Of a stretch of DNA of 64,000 nt, positions 54,860-64,000 are shown one piece after another. Origin of the DNA: Nocardia bovistercoris (GTDB taxonomy: Bacteria > Actinomycetota > Actinomycetes > Mycobacteriales > Mycobacteriaceae); NCBI RefSeq assembly GCF_015674855.1, contig NZ_JADMLG010000003.1, forward strand, positions 124,001 through 188,000, in the 5' to 3' direction. Under the pieces are notes generated by a model. That model had not been told where the DNA came from, made no database searches, and saw nothing but the letters and a program-made list of their open reading frames with translations. How positions within the stretch are numbered: position 1 is the stretch's first letter; every line of letters begins with the position of its first letter. Position numbers and translations under genes: made by a program.

Positions 54860-56251
54860 GTGTCAGACAGTGGTATCGACCTACGGACCTACGTTTCCGC
54901 CGAGGCGGTCAGGGAGCGCGGGCGGGCGTTGCGGGAGCGGGTTCCGGTCGGGGCTAGCGCGGGCGAGGTCACCGCGCCGGATCGGCCAGGGGTGCTGGAA
55001 TTCCTCGCCGCCGCGCACGCCGACCGGCTGGCGCATCTGGTGCCGCTGCGGGTCGGGCGGATGATGTCGGGACCGTTCACCTTCTATCGCGGCGCCGCCG
55101 GACTGATGGCGGCCGATCTGGCGCACGCGCCGGTGAGCGGGCTCGACGCGCAGATCTGCGGTGACGCGCACGCCGCGAATTTCGGCCTGTACGGCACGCA
55201 GAGCGGCGATATCGTCATGGACATCAACGACTTCGACGAGACCGTGGTCGGGCCGTGGGAGTGGGATGTGCGGCGGCTGGCCGCGAGTCTCGTGCTCGCC
55301 GGTCGCGAATCCGGCGTCGACGAGGACGCGTGCGCGCGCGCCGCACGCGACGCCGCCACCTCCTACCGGCTCGCCACCGAGAAACTCGCCGACATGCCCT
55401 TCCTGAGTTCCTGGTCGGCGCTGCCGGACGAGTCGGTGCTGAGCCTGGCCGCCGCCGAGGATCTGGTCGACGATTTCAAGAAGGCGGCGAAGAAGGCGCG
55501 CAAGAACACCAGCGCCAAGGTGGCCGCCAAGTGGACCGAGCACATCGACGACCACGTGACCGGCGTGCGGCGGCACCGATTCGTCAGCGACCCACCGGTT
55601 CTGACCGCCGTCGCGGATTCGGTGGCCGATGCCGTGATCGACGGCCTCGAGGGCTACGTCGACACCCTGCGTGAATCGCGGCGCCCGCTGATCACGCGAT
55701 TCGCGGTGTCCGACATCGCGTTCCGCATTGTCGGCACCGGCAGCGTCGGCCTGCACAGCTATGTCGCGCTGATGCACGGCAACGAAGGCGAGGCACTGGT
55801 ACTTCAGCTCAAGCAGTCCATACCCTCGGCGCTCGCGCCGTACCTGCCGCCGCAGCCCGCGGTGCACGAGGGCGAACGTATCGTGCGGGGCGCCAGACAC
55901 GTTCAGGCCGAGACCGACATCCTGCTCGGCTGGACCTCGGTGCGCCTCGGCGAACGGGAACTGCCGTTCATCGTGCGCCAGTTCCGCAATCTGAAGGGTT
56001 CCATCGATCCGGCGGCGCTCGAGGCCGAGGACCTCGACGACTACGGCAGACTCGCGGGCGCGCTTCTCGCACGGGCGCATTCGCGTTCCCTCGATCCCCG
56101 GCTGACCTCGGCCTATCTCGGCGGCGACGAGGCGTTCGACGACGCGGTGACCGCGTTCGCGGTGCGCTACGCCGACCGCACCGAAGCCGATCACGCCGAG
56201 CTGGCGGCCGCGGTGAAGGCCGGGAAGCTGGCGGCCGAACTACCGCAGTGA
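54860..56251 (+). CDS. DUF2252 family protein
   Basis: 463 residues, GTG start. Hallmarks of DUF2252: RMMSGPFTFYRGAAGLMAADLA, ICGDAHAANFGLYGTQSGDIVMDINDFDETVVGPWEWDVRRLAASLVLA (residues ~96-146; the HxxNFG...DFDE pattern resembles aminoglycoside phosphotransferase-like kinases), and GTGSVGLHSYVALMHGNEGEALVLQLKQS. The end LLARAHSRSLDP ... FAVRYADRTEADH is typical. A soluble, probably kinase-like protein of unknown substrate. It is close behind the oxidase gene and may be co-transcribed. Confidence 0.9.
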   Translation: MSDSGIDLRTYVSAEAVRERGRALRERVPVGASAGEVTAPDRPGVLEFLAAAHADRLAHLVPLRVGRMMSGPFTFYRGAAGLMAADLAHAPVSGLDAQICGDAHAANFGLYGTQSGDIVMDINDFDETVVGPWEWDVRRLAASLVLAGRESGVDEDACARAARDAATSYRLATEKLADMPFLSSWSALPDESVLSLAAAEDLVDDFKKAAKKARKNTSAKVAAKWTEHIDDHVTGVRRHRFVSDPPVLTAVADSVADAVIDGLEGYVDTLRESRRPLITRFAVSDIAFRIVGTGSVGLHSYVALMHGNEGEALVLQLKQSIPSALAPYLPPQPAVHEGERIVRGARHVQAETDILLGWTSVRLGERELPFIVRQFRNLKGSIDPAALEAEDLDDYGRLAGALLARAHSRSLDPRLTSAYLGGDEAFDDAVTAFAVRYADRTEADHAELAAAVKAGKLAAELPQ

Positions 56252-56329
56252 CGCGTGTCCACGGGCGCGGGGCGCCCGATTGCTCGTATCCTGTCCTCTG
56301 TCGAGTGACGACGTGAAGGGCGGTCGCGA

Positions 56330-57220
56330 ATGCTCGTGCAGGTGCAGAACCCGACAGGCACGAATGCCGAACGGGCGCTGATCGATTGGTTGAGCGCGTG
56401 GAAGGATCCCGGCAGTCCGCACGGGGTGGCCACCCTCAATTGCGGTCTGTCCTATGAGAACACGCTGCATCATTTCGACGCGGTGGTGTGGACGCCGACC
56501 AGCTGCGTGGTGATCGAGGCCGAGACCATCGGGGCGCCGCAGGGCGGTGTGCTCGACGTCCCGCTCAACGGGGCGTGGACCATCGACGGTGAACCCGCCG
56601 CCTTCGAGGGCAAGGACAAGCGTCCGCCGCTGGACAAGTCACGCGAGCACACCTTCGCGTTGCAGAACTGGCTGGCGGCCAACGGCCTCGGCCAGCGCGC
56701 CGTGCACGGCGTCGCGCTGATCGTGCCGTTCCGCGGCACCGAGGTGAAGATCCAGCAGGCGTGGACCGACCCGAGCTTCGATGTCATCCTGGGCAACGAT
56801 CCCGGCAGGCTGCGGCACTACTTCGAGATGCTCGCCCAGTCGGAGAAGCATCTGTGGACGGCGAACGACGTGGCGGTCGCCTTCCGCAAACTCGACATCC
56901 TGGCGTATCTGCCCGCCCCGCAGGATCTGATCGACGAGGGATTCCTCGGTCCGGTCAACGTCGTGCTCTGGCACGGCGGACCGCAGCAGGCGCAGGCCGA
57001 GGCCTACGCCGAAGAGCAGGCGCGGGCCGAACGGGAGGCGCGGGGGCCGCTCATCGAAGCGCCCTGGTACAGCCCGTGGAAGCTGTACCCGCGGCGGGCG
57101 GGCGAGGTGAGCATGCGGCGCGGCGGCATGCGGGTGGCGCTGATGATCGGCATGGTCATCGGTTTCGCGTGGGTGCTGTGGTTCCTGATCACCGCGCTGC
57201 TCACCTACGGTCCCGGATAA
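56330..57220 (+). CDS. NERD-like nuclease-related protein with C-terminal transmembrane helix
   Basis: 296 residues, ATG with GAAGGG upstream. The N-terminal part looks like a NERD (restriction-fold) domain: GTNAERALIDWL, LSYENTLHHFDAVVWTPTSCVVIEAET (the D...ExE core) and LNGAWTIDGEPAAF. The C-terminal half is helical and charged (QQAQAEAYAEEQARAEREARG), then a single helix (RVALMIGMVIGFAWVLWFLITALL, ~263-286) that anchors it. The cellular job is unknown. It converges with the haem oxygenase gene, 21 bases apart. Confidence 0.7.
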   Translation: MLVQVQNPTGTNAERALIDWLSAWKDPGSPHGVATLNCGLSYENTLHHFDAVVWTPTSCVVIEAETIGAPQGGVLDVPLNGAWTIDGEPAAFEGKDKRPPLDKSREHTFALQNWLAANGLGQRAVHGVALIVPFRGTEVKIQQAWTDPSFDVILGNDPGRLRHYFEMLAQSEKHLWTANDVAVAFRKLDILAYLPAPQDLIDEGFLGPVNVVLWHGGPQQAQAEAYAEEQARAEREARGPLIEAPWYSPWKLYPRRAGEVSMRRGGMRVALMIGMVIGFAWVLWFLITALLTYGPG

Positions 57221-57241
57221 CGGGATTCGACACGGGCGGAT

Positions 57242-57907
57242 TCAGGAAGGGCGGCGGGCCGGGAATTCGGCGGCGAGTTCGGCGAATACGGCCGTGTTCA
57301 GGGCGAAGGCACGCCGTCCTTCGTCCAGCACCCGCCGCAGCTCGAGTTCGTCGACCGTCAATTCGTCGAGCAGCGCACGGTATTCGCGTTTGAATGCCGC
57401 CGGGTTGGCGATGTCCTCGAAGACGTAGAACCGCACCCCGTCACCGCGGCGCGGCAGGTCCCACAGTTTCTCGGCGGCGCCTCGGATGACCTGGCCGCCG
57501 GACAGGTCGCCGAGATAGCGGGTGTAGTGGTGAGCGATATAGCCCGCAGGCCAGTCCCGGGCGCATTCCTCGATGCGCGCGGCGTAGGCGGCGGTGGCGG
57601 GCAGGGCCGCGATATCGGCACGCCACCGCGGGCCGAGCAGGTGGGCGAGGTCGCGTTCCAGCGCGGCGGTCCTCGCCAGTTCCGGACGGATGAACGGCGC
57701 GGCGACCGGATCGTTCGCGAGTGCGTCCCAGCGTGATTCGAGCGCGCGGTAGATGAACCACAACTGCGTCGTGTACCGCCGATAGGACGCGATGCCGAGG
57801 CCGCCGCCGAGCATATCGGTGATGAACGAGGAGTTCTCCGCCTCGGCGTGCTGTTGTTCGGTGGCCGACCGGATCCGCGTCGAAAAAGGCACCGCTGTAT
57901 CCGACAC
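57242..57907 (-). CDS. hmuO: Biliverdin-producing haem oxygenase (HmuO-like)
   Basis: 221 residues, GTG with GAGGTGA upstream. Haem oxygenase 1 fold: the proximal ligand His20 in EQQHAEAENSSFITDM, and the distal helix GDLSGGQVIRGAAEKL (~133-148). Length matches Corynebacterium HmuO (215). It opens haem with three oxygen molecules to biliverdin, carbon monoxide and iron, for iron acquisition. No haem transporter is adjacent, so the haem source is not shown by context. Confidence 0.95.
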   Translation of the reverse strand: MSDTAVPFSTRIRSATEQQHAEAENSSFITDMLGGGLGIASYRRYTTQLWFIYRALESRWDALANDPVAAPFIRPELARTAALERDLAHLLGPRWRADIAALPATAAYAARIEECARDWPAGYIAHHYTRYLGDLSGGQVIRGAAEKLWDLPRRGDGVRFYVFEDIANPAAFKREYRALLDELTVDELELRRVLDEGRRAFALNTAVFAELAAEFPARRPS

Positions 57908-58039
57908 GTCCCGTTCACCTCACCATCGCGCGCGGGCGACCACCGATTCGCCCGCCTGACCAGCCGCCCCGACGATACCGGTTTCCGGCTGGTTACGCAG
58001 TGGTCGGTTTGTTGGCTCCGCGGCCGCTCCGCGCCCGAT

Positions 58040-59770
58040 TCACGGTCGCCGTTCCTCGCTCGAGCGCACCCCGCGCTGCCCGCCGACGTGCCGGTCACGT
58101 TCCGACCTGCCGCGCTCCGCTCCGCCGCGCTCCGCCCTTCCACGGTCGCCGCGACCGTCGTGCTTCCTGGACTCAGGTCGAGCGCCCGACGCGGCGCGGC
58201 TGCCGGGGCGCGGCCGGATCTTGACCAGCGACACCACCCGCTTGCTCTTGCGCACGATCGGCTTGCGCAGCGAACCGAAGCGGCGCAGGATGCGCGGGCG
58301 CAACTGGGTGCGGTCGAACCATTCGCCGAGGGTGACGCCCGCGGCCAGCGCGCAGCCGACGCCGAAGGCGGCGAGGAGCTGGTTCAACCCGAGCAGCACC
58401 TCGTCGCTGAGTACGGCGTAGAGCCCGCGATACACCTTCAGGCCCGGCAGCAGCGGCGTGATGCCCGCGACCGCGACGACCAGCGGCGGCGTCAGGGCGC
58501 GCCGGGCCATCAGACCACCGCCGAGACCGACCACCGTGGCCGCGACGCCCGAGGACACCACCGGGCCGAAACCCACCCACTGGACCAGCATGTCGCAGAT
58601 CAGGCCCGCCGCACCGCCGAGCGCGGCCGCCGCGAGCGCCCGTTTCTCCGCGTAACAGGCCAGTGAGAAGGCCACGGCCGCGACCGCCGCCGACACGATC
58701 TTCACCGGCAGGTCGGCGATATCGGGTCCGGCCGTCATCGAGATCGAGGGCACCGTCGCGCCGACCACCTGCGCCAAGCGCAGCGCGAGCACGATGCCCG
58801 CGACGATGCCGCCGGTCATCATCACGACCTCGAGCAGGCGCGCCGACGCCGTGATCGGCGCGCCGGTGATGGCGTCCTGCACCGCGCCGACCAGTTGCAA
58901 CCCACTGAGCAGCACGGTGATCCCGGCCGCGATGATGAGCGTCGGATCGACCTCGAGCCCGAGCGGACCGGCCAGCGTGGACAGCGCGATCGCCGGACTG
59001 GCCGCGATCACGCCGCCCGCCATGTGCTGGAAGAAGAACGGCAGACCGTGCCGGTTGAGCATCCGGTTCACCCGGTCGATGAGTGCGGTCGCGCCGAAAC
59101 TCACCACCGCGACCAGCCAGCCGCCGCCGAGCAGCGCGCCGATGGCGGCGGCGAGCAGCGACCAGGCGAAGGTCGCCGTCCAGCGGTGGTAGGGGTGCGG
59201 CGCCTCGACGACGGCGTCGAGCGCGGCGCGCGCGTCCTCCGGCGACACCACCTGCGTGCGGATGCGCCGGGTCAGGCGGTCGACGGCGGCCAGGCGGGTG
59301 AAGTCCATGGACCGGTACTGCACGACGCGCATGGTGCTGGCGGGCGGTAGTCGCGGTCCTCGGTCGGCCCAGATGCGGATGGCGTCGTAGGTGACGTCGA
59401 TATCGCAGCGGGCCAGGCCGTAGGTGGCGGCGATGAATCTGACCTGGGTTGTGGTGTCGATCACGCCGGTTCCCGACGCGAGCACGACCTCGCCGACCCG
59501 GACGGCGAGATCGAGGACCTCGGCGACGCGCGCGTCGTCGGTGAGGTCGATGGGTTGCAGGGGCGTCGGCGCGGCCACGATGCTGTCGGCGGTGGCCTGC
59601 CGATCGGCGACCAACATGCCGACGGCCTGGGTGACCCCCGGAACCTGCATGGGCTTGCGCTGCCGGAATCGTCGCCGACTCCCGTGGTCGGCCCGCGAAA
59701 CATTCTCGTCGGTTATCGAGAGTACGTCATGACCCATGATCGCGAACGTAGTCACCTCTTCCGTGCTCAC
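58040..59770 (-). CDS. thrE: Threonine/serine exporter, ThrE family
   Basis: 576 residues from GTG 59770 (ATG 59737 is also possible). The N-terminal ThrE domain (VAEVLDLAVRVGEVVLASGTGVIDTTTQVRFIAATYGL, YDAIRIWADRG, STMRVVQYRSMDFTRLAAVDRLTRRI) precedes a ten-helix membrane part (GGGWLVAVVSFGATALIDRVNRMLNRHGLPFFFQHMAGGVIAASPAI, TVLLSGLQLVGAVQDAITGAPITASARLLEV). The last ~65 residues are a charged low-complexity tail (RGDRGRAERGGAERGRSERDRHV), absent from Corynebacterium ThrE. Confidence 0.93.
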   Translation of the reverse strand: MSTEEVTTFAIMGHDVLSITDENVSRADHGSRRRFRQRKPMQVPGVTQAVGMLVADRQATADSIVAAPTPLQPIDLTDDARVAEVLDLAVRVGEVVLASGTGVIDTTTQVRFIAATYGLARCDIDVTYDAIRIWADRGPRLPPASTMRVVQYRSMDFTRLAAVDRLTRRIRTQVVSPEDARAALDAVVEAPHPYHRWTATFAWSLLAAAIGALLGGGWLVAVVSFGATALIDRVNRMLNRHGLPFFFQHMAGGVIAASPAIALSTLAGPLGLEVDPTLIIAAGITVLLSGLQLVGAVQDAITGAPITASARLLEVVMMTGGIVAGIVLALRLAQVVGATVPSISMTAGPDIADLPVKIVSAAVAAVAFSLACYAEKRALAAAALGGAAGLICDMLVQWVGFGPVVSSGVAATVVGLGGGLMARRALTPPLVVAVAGITPLLPGLKVYRGLYAVLSDEVLLGLNQLLAAFGVGCALAAGVTLGEWFDRTQLRPRILRRFGSLRKPIVRKSKRVVSLVKIRPRPGSRAASGARPESRKHDGRGDRGRAERGGAERGRSERDRHVGGQRGVRSSEERRP

Positions 59771-59929
59771 GCATCCGCGGGGGATGTCGTCGGTGCGGCG
59801 GTGGGGCTGCGCGACAATGCGCACCCGAGGCGATACCCGTGCGCGCGCCGCCGAAACGGTCCGTGTCACAGGCTGTTTCACAAAGGAAGGCGTCGCACCC
59901 GCAACTCTCCCCTCGACCGGCGCCGCAGC

Positions 59930-60707
59930 CCGGATCACGGGCGGCGTAATCCCGCGACATCAACGGCGAGCGGAACTGCGGCGACTCGAGCAGCCGCAGA
60001 ATCGGCCGCCATTCGAACACGGCACCCGGCAGCTTCGACGGGCGCACGAAACGAATCACGGCGATACAAGCCACAGACACCAACGGATCAGCACGGATCA
60101 CAGCGACGCAAACCAACGACACCAGCGACGAGCAGCACCGCAGCGACCACGAGCAGCCGCAGGATCGGCGGCCATTCGAGTGGGGCGCCCGGCAACATCA
60201 GCGGGCGCACCAAAGCGAATCACGGCGATACAGCCACGGACACCGACAGATCAGCGCAGATCACGGCGGCGCAAACCAACGACACCAACGGCGAGCAGCA
60301 CCGCAGCGACCAGGAGCAGCCGCAGGATCGGCGGCCATTCGAGTGGGGCGCCCGGCAACATCAGCGGGCGCACCAAAGCGAATCACGGCGATACAGCCAC
60401 GGACACCGACAGATCAGCGCAGATCACGGCGGCGCAAACCAACGACACCAACGGCGAGCAGCACCGCAGCGACCAGGAGCAGCCGCAGGATCGGCGGCCA
60501 TTCGAGTGGGGCGCCCGGCAACATCAGCGGGCGCACCAAAGCGAATCACGGCGATACAGCCACGGACACCGACAGATCAGCGCAGATCACGGCGGCGCAA
60601 ACCAGCGACACCAGCGGCGAGCAGCGCCGCGGCGACGCCGAGCAGCCACAGGATCGGCGGCCATTCGAGTGGGGCGCCCGGCAACTTCGGCGGGTGTACG
60701 AACGGCA
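59930..60707. repeat. Tandem array of a 163-bp unit derived from the 3' end of the ABC permease gene
   Basis: The marker AGGATCGGCGGCCATTCGAG recurs at 60161, 60324, 60487 and 60650, and in decayed form (AGAATCGGCCGCC) at 59998: a strict 163-base period. Copies beginning 60161 and 60324 look identical. The copy at 60650 lies inside the permease gene, so the unit is its last ~44 codons, the stop codon and ~30 bases after it. 163 is not a multiple of three, and each unit carries a stop, so the array is non-coding duplication between the permease and thrE. Confidence 0.95.
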
Positions 60708-62211
60708 CCGCGTCGACCAGCCACTGGGGCAGGCCGTCGAGCGCGCCGAGGAAGAAGACGACCACCATGGCGCTGAGCACGCCCCATGCGACCGGGGCGT
60801 AGCGCGGCAGCACTCCGTGGAACAGGGTGGCGATGCCGGTCAGCACCCATACCGCGGGGACCTGGACCAGGGCGGCGGCGAGGCTGTCGCCGAGCGCGGC
60901 GGCGATGTCGCCGTCCATCGCGCCGTAGACCAGGCCGATGGCGGCGCCGGAGATCAGCAGCAGCACCGCCGACCCGAGCAGCGCGACCGCGAGGTGACCC
61001 GCCGCGTAGCGGGTGCGGCTCACCGAACTCGCCAGCACCGTCTCGGCGCGGCCGGTGCTCTCCTCCTCGTGCAGGCGCAGCACCGCCGAGATCGAGTACG
61101 CGGCCGCGGCGATGGCGAGGAAGGACAGGGCGAAGGTGATGAACGAGTCCTGCAGCACATCCGACCCGCCCATCCTGGTCACCGCGTCCGCGATGCCCTG
61201 ACTGTCTTCCAGCATCTGCCCGACGCTGTCGATGGCACCGCCGACCAGCAGTCCGTAGAGCAGGAATCCGATCGACCAGGCCAGTAGCGCACCACGCTGC
61301 AATCGCCACGCCAGACCGTTCGCGCCGGACAGTCCGCGCCCGGCGGCGGCAGGCCCCGGACGCTCGGCGAGCAGCCCGGATCCGATATCGCGCCTGTTCA
61401 GCAGCAGGTAGGCGGCCACGATCGCGACGGCGGCCAGCCCGTACAGCGGGATCAGCACCCACCAGCGCTCGTCGGCGAAGGGCCGCATATTGATACACCA
61501 GCCCAGCGGCGAGAACCAGGACAGCACGCCGTTGCCCGCGTCGCCGACCGCGCGCACCGCGAACGCCGCCCCCAGTGCGCCGAAGGCGACACCGCGCGCG
61601 ACCCGCGCACCCGCGCTCACCTGCGCGGTCACCGCGGCGACGGCGGCCCACGCCAGGCCGGAGCCGCCGAGGGTCAGGCCGTAGGCGATCGAACCCGCCG
61701 CGGGCAGGCCGTCGGCGTGGAGAGCGGCGGCGGCCACGATCGCGACCAACGCGCAGCCCACACCGGTCATGGTGAGGACGGCGGTGAGTCCGGCATAGCG
61801 GCCGATGCTGGTCGCGCCGACGAGTTCGGCGCGGCCGGTCTCCTCCTCGACCCTGGTGTGCCGGATGACGGTGAGCACGGTCGCGATGGCGATCAGCGCG
61901 TAGAACGGTCCGGCCTTCCACAGGCCGATCGAGCCGGATTCCACACCGAACACCGGGCCGTACATGGCGACCAGCGCGGGCGAGTCGGTGATGGACTTCG
62001 CGTAGTCCGCCAGCTTCGCCGGGGTGTCGTAGACCCCGGTGGTGCTGGCCACGTAGAAGGTCGGGAGCAGCCCGAAGGCGAGCACCCACAGCGGTGCGAC
62101 GATCCGGTCGCGACGCAAGTACAGCCGCAACAACTGGCCGGTGCCCGCGAAATCGGCGGACACCCGCGCAGGCGGCACGGCCCAGCGATCATCGATGGTG
62201 GCGGTACTCAT
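60577..62211 (-). CDS. ABC exporter permease, two-unit (DrrB/ABC-2-like)
   Basis: 544 residues from the ATG overlapping the ATPase stop (ATGA). Twelve hydrophobic helices arranged as two similar halves, each with [22 protein letters not shown] or [26 protein letters not shown], and acidic loops [21 protein letters not shown] and [20 protein letters not shown] (the repeated EEE-GRAE motif). Such large permeases pair with one ATPase to export antibiotics or lipids. The gene 3' end is the source of the adjacent 163-bp array. Confidence 0.92.
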   Translation of the reverse strand: MSTATIDDRWAVPPARVSADFAGTGQLLRLYLRRDRIVAPLWVLAFGLLPTFYVASTTGVYDTPAKLADYAKSITDSPALVAMYGPVFGVESGSIGLWKAGPFYALIAIATVLTVIRHTRVEEETGRAELVGATSIGRYAGLTAVLTMTGVGCALVAIVAAAALHADGLPAAGSIAYGLTLGGSGLAWAAVAAVTAQVSAGARVARGVAFGALGAAFAVRAVGDAGNGVLSWFSPLGWCINMRPFADERWWVLIPLYGLAAVAIVAAYLLLNRRDIGSGLLAERPGPAAAGRGLSGANGLAWRLQRGALLAWSIGFLLYGLLVGGAIDSVGQMLEDSQGIADAVTRMGGSDVLQDSFITFALSFLAIAAAAYSISAVLRLHEEESTGRAETVLASSVSRTRYAAGHLAVALLGSAVLLLISGAAIGLVYGAMDGDIAAALGDSLAAALVQVPAVWVLTGIATLFHGVLPRYAPVAWGVLSAMVVVFFLGALDGLPQWLVDAVPFVHPPKLPGAPLEWPPILWLLGVAAALLAAGVAGLRRRDLR

Positions 62212-63128
62212 GCGCGCACCTTCTCCCCCGACTCGACGTGGTAGTGGCGCAGGAACAGTTCCTCGAGGGTCGGCGGCGCGCTGGTGAGGCTGCGCACACC
62301 GGTGTCGCCGAGCACCCGGATCAACTGACCGAGATGTTCGCCGTCCACCTGGCAGCGCAGTGTCGCGCCATCGCGTTGGATGTCGCCGACGCCGGGGATG
62401 CGAGTGAGATCGCCGGGGTCGCCGAGCAATTCGGCGGTGATGGCGGTACGCGACAGGTGCCGCATCCCCGACAGCGACCCGCTCTCCACCGTGCGCCCCG
62501 CCCTGATGATGGTGACCCGGTCGCACAGCGCCTCGACCTCGGACAGGATGTGGCTGGACAGCAGCACCGTGGTCCCGCGATCGCGCGCCTCCTCGGTGCA
62601 TTCGCGAAAGACCTGCTCCATCAACGGATCCAGGCCCGAGGTCGGCTCATCGAGCAGCAGCAGGCGCACGTCGGAGGCGAAGGCCGATACCAGCGCGACC
62701 TTCTGCCGGTTGCCCTTCGAGTACGTGCGCGCCTTCTTGCGGGGATCGAGGTCGAATCGCTCGATCAGTTCGGCGCGCCGGGCGGTGTCGATGCCGCCGC
62801 GCATCCGGGCGAGCAGGTCGATGGTCTCACCGCCCGACAGCGACGGCCACAGCGTGACATCGCCTGGCACATAGGCTATTTCGCGGTGCAGGGCGACCGC
62901 GTCGGTCCACGGGTCACGGCCGAACATCCGCACGCGTCCTTCGGTGGCGCGCAGGATGCCCAGAAGTATCCGCAGGGTGGTGGACTTCCCGGCGCCGTTG
63001 GGGCCGAGGAATCCGTGGATCTCCCCGTCGGCGACTTCGAGGTCGAGTCCGTCCAACGCGGCGACATGGCCGAATCGTTTTCGGAGGTCGGCGATTTCGA
63101 TTACCGGTTCGGTGGCTCGGTCGGCCAT
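62208..63128 (-). CDS. ABC exporter ATP-binding protein (DrrA-like)
   Basis: 306 residues. Walker [10 protein letters not shown] (42-50), Q-loop region near 86, signature YSKGNRQK (136-143), Walker [14 protein letters not shown] (156-168) and a switch His in SSHIL. The ~80-residue C-terminal extension ([28 protein letters not shown]) is the DrrA type. It overlaps both the upstream TetR gene (28 bases) and the permease (4 bases), so all three form one operon. Confidence 0.95.
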   Translation of the reverse strand: MADRATEPVIEIADLRKRFGHVAALDGLDLEVADGEIHGFLGPNGAGKSTTLRILLGILRATEGRVRMFGRDPWTDAVALHREIAYVPGDVTLWPSLSGGETIDLLARMRGGIDTARRAELIERFDLDPRKKARTYSKGNRQKVALVSAFASDVRLLLLDEPTSGLDPLMEQVFRECTEEARDRGTTVLLSSHILSEVEALCDRVTIIRAGRTVESGSLSGMRHLSRTAITAELLGDPGDLTRIPGVGDIQRDGATLRCQVDGEHLGQLIRVLGDTGVRSLTSAPPTLEELFLRHYHVESGEKVRA

Positions 63129-63751
63129 TTTCGCTCCTCGAGGAAGGCGTCGAGCATTGTGGGGTCGGTCAACATTCCCTGGGTGTAGAGTTCCAGCGCC
63201 GGGAAGGTGGTCTCCTCGGCGAGATCTCGAATCACCTTGCGGTAGTTGAGTTTTCCCTCGCGCTGTTGACGCATTTGGATATAGAGGTTCATCGCTCCGA
63301 CATTGCAGAGCACCAGGTATCGGGCGCGGGCGGCCGGATCGCGGCTGGGTTTGATCCGCCCGGTCGCCACGGCGTGCTGGGTGTATTTCTCGGCGTCGTC
63401 GATCATGTGCTCGAGCAGCGATTCGGCCAGCGCGCCGCCCGCTTGGAAGCTGCGCAGCATATAGGCGACCACCGGCGCGTACACCTCGATCTCGGCGAGC
63501 GCGTTGATCATGCCGGTCGGCCCCGGCGCGTCGATGGCCTTGGATTTCTCCACCCGGATGATCTCGAGCACCCGCTCGTCACAGGCGGCCCGCAGTCCCT
63601 CCTTCGATCCGAAGTGATGGTTCACCAAGCCCGGAGAGACGCCCGCCGCCGTGGCGATGGCGCGGACCCCGACCTGAAATCCGTTTTCGCCGAAAACGTC
63701 GATCGCCGCGTCGCGGATGCGGGCGGTGGTCGTGAGGTCCGCCGTGCTCAT
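63101..63751 (-). CDS. TetR-family regulator of the ABC exporter
   Basis: 216 residues. Helix-turn-helix [44 protein letters not shown] (residues ~10-53), the [14 protein letters not shown] form typical of exporter-linked TetR proteins. It is the first gene of the operon and its start lies 38 bases from a paired operator-like site, so it probably represses the exporter until a drug or lipid ligand binds. Confidence 0.93.
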   Translation of the reverse strand: MSTADLTTTARIRDAAIDVFGENGFQVGVRAIATAAGVSPGLVNHHFGSKEGLRAACDERVLEIIRVEKSKAIDAPGPTGMINALAEIEVYAPVVAYMLRSFQAGGALAESLLEHMIDDAEKYTQHAVATGRIKPSRDPAARARYLVLCNVGAMNLYIQMRQQREGKLNYRKVIRDLAEETTFPALELYTQGMLTDPTMLDAFLEERKWPTEPPNR

Positions 63752-63788
63752 GACCGCGACGTGAGCGAGGCCGGTCTACGCGAATCGA

Positions 63789-63824
63789 TTAAACGCATGT
63801 TCAACATGCTAAACACTTGTTTAA
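63789..63824. promoter_or_regulatory. Paired operator-like sites upstream of the TetR-ABC operon
   Basis: TTAAACGCATGTTCAA and CTAAACACTTGTTTAA lie side by side, centres 20 bases apart; each is an inverted repeat TTAAAC/GTTTAA with a 4-base centre (one mismatch in the first). Within the first, GCATGT/ACATGC adds an inner palindrome. AT-rich in a GC-rich region and placed just upstream of the TetR start. Confidence 0.75.
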
Positions 63825-63897
63825 CCTCTCCGCAAGGGATGGATCACACTTACCGCGCCACCGGTTTGCCCCACGCCGTGCGGGCTATCGTCGGGGT

Positions 63898-64000
63898 ATG
63901 GATACCGGCAGCTCATCGACGGCGGATCAGCTTCGTGCGGCACTCGACGGCCCCTGGCGCGAGGTGCGGGAACAGGCGCGCACCCAACTCGCGGGCCCGG
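63898..64000 (+). CDS. Start of a gene running off the window, possibly acyl-CoA oxidase/dehydrogenase
   Basis: ATG at 63898 with GTCGGGG upstream opens MDTGSSSTADQLRAALDGPW then REVREQARTQLAGP, still open at the end. The ALDGPWREVREQAR pattern resembles N-termini of large acyl-CoA dehydrogenase/oxidase proteins in this order, but only 34 codons are available. It diverges from the TetR-ABC operon, so the operator pair might affect it as well. Confidence 0.45.
   Translation, partial: MDTGSSSTADQLRAALDGPWREVREQARTQLAGP

Noticed and set aside
59930..60707. CRISPR array or coding repeat protein in the 163-bp array
   Set aside because: Units are contiguous and 163 bases long with no variable spacers, contain stop codons, and match the 3' end of the neighbouring gene.

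Overview
The window is very GC-rich chromosomal DNA from a mycolic-acid actinobacterium, most likely Nocardia or a close relative. The evidence is a full yrbE-mce operon, a GarA/GcvH/PgsA2/Rv1828-Rv1830/GcvP/GlcB neighbourhood that keeps the Mycobacterium tuberculosis Rv1822-Rv1837c gene content, a WhiB protein, a ChoD-type oxidase, many TetR regulators, and frequent GTG starts with 4-base GTGA/ATGA overlaps. Assignments come from reading translations and motifs; no database search was run.

Layout: 1-8.2 kb is catabolic. It holds a 5'-truncated ferredoxin-type reductase, IclR and TetR regulators, and a tightly overlapping coxG-coxM-coxL-coxS-hydrolase operon for a molybdenum hydroxylase that is not a true CO dehydrogenase. 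8.3-9.4 kb is a gene graveyard with roadblock, IS3 transposase and sigma-factor fragments. A P450 follows at 9.65-10.9 kb. 11.7-20.9 kb, minus strand, is yrbEA-yrbEB-mceA-F plus an Mce-associated gene. 21.4-23.9 kb is a divergent operon of two paralogous membrane proteins and orphan cytochrome-oxidase subunit III and IV proteins. A TetR gene at 23.9-24.5 kb has an operator-like palindrome at its own start, and near-identical palindromes lie in the mce/oxidase divergent promoter, so one regulator probably governs both arms.

24.7-35 kb is accessory: a secreted SGNH hydrolase, a glycosyltransferase / alpha-alpha barrel / GH130 glycan cluster, a trpB-trpA-gntR operon behind a nested palindrome, and a frameshifted cupin gene. 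35.6-52.9 kb is the conserved core: malate synthase G, two acyl-CoA dehydrogenase units with TetR and HxlR regulators, HNH nuclease, WhiB, VWA lipid-anchored/membrane protein, GcvP behind a tandem glycine riboswitch, two MerR regulators, bifunctional nuclease, GarA, GcvH and PgsA2. 53-64 kb holds a ChoD-like GMC oxidase, a DUF2252 protein, a NERD-like membrane protein, haem oxygenase, a ThrE exporter, a 163-bp tandem array grown from the 3' end of an ABC permease gene, the ABC exporter with its TetR regulator, and the start of a further gene.

The best leads for new biology are the shared TetR palindromes linking lipid import to an orphan oxidase module, the trpBA-gntR unit, the gene-tail-derived 163-bp array, an 8-bp tandem repeat in a regulator promoter, and a 35-residue ORF with a very strong ribosome-binding site.
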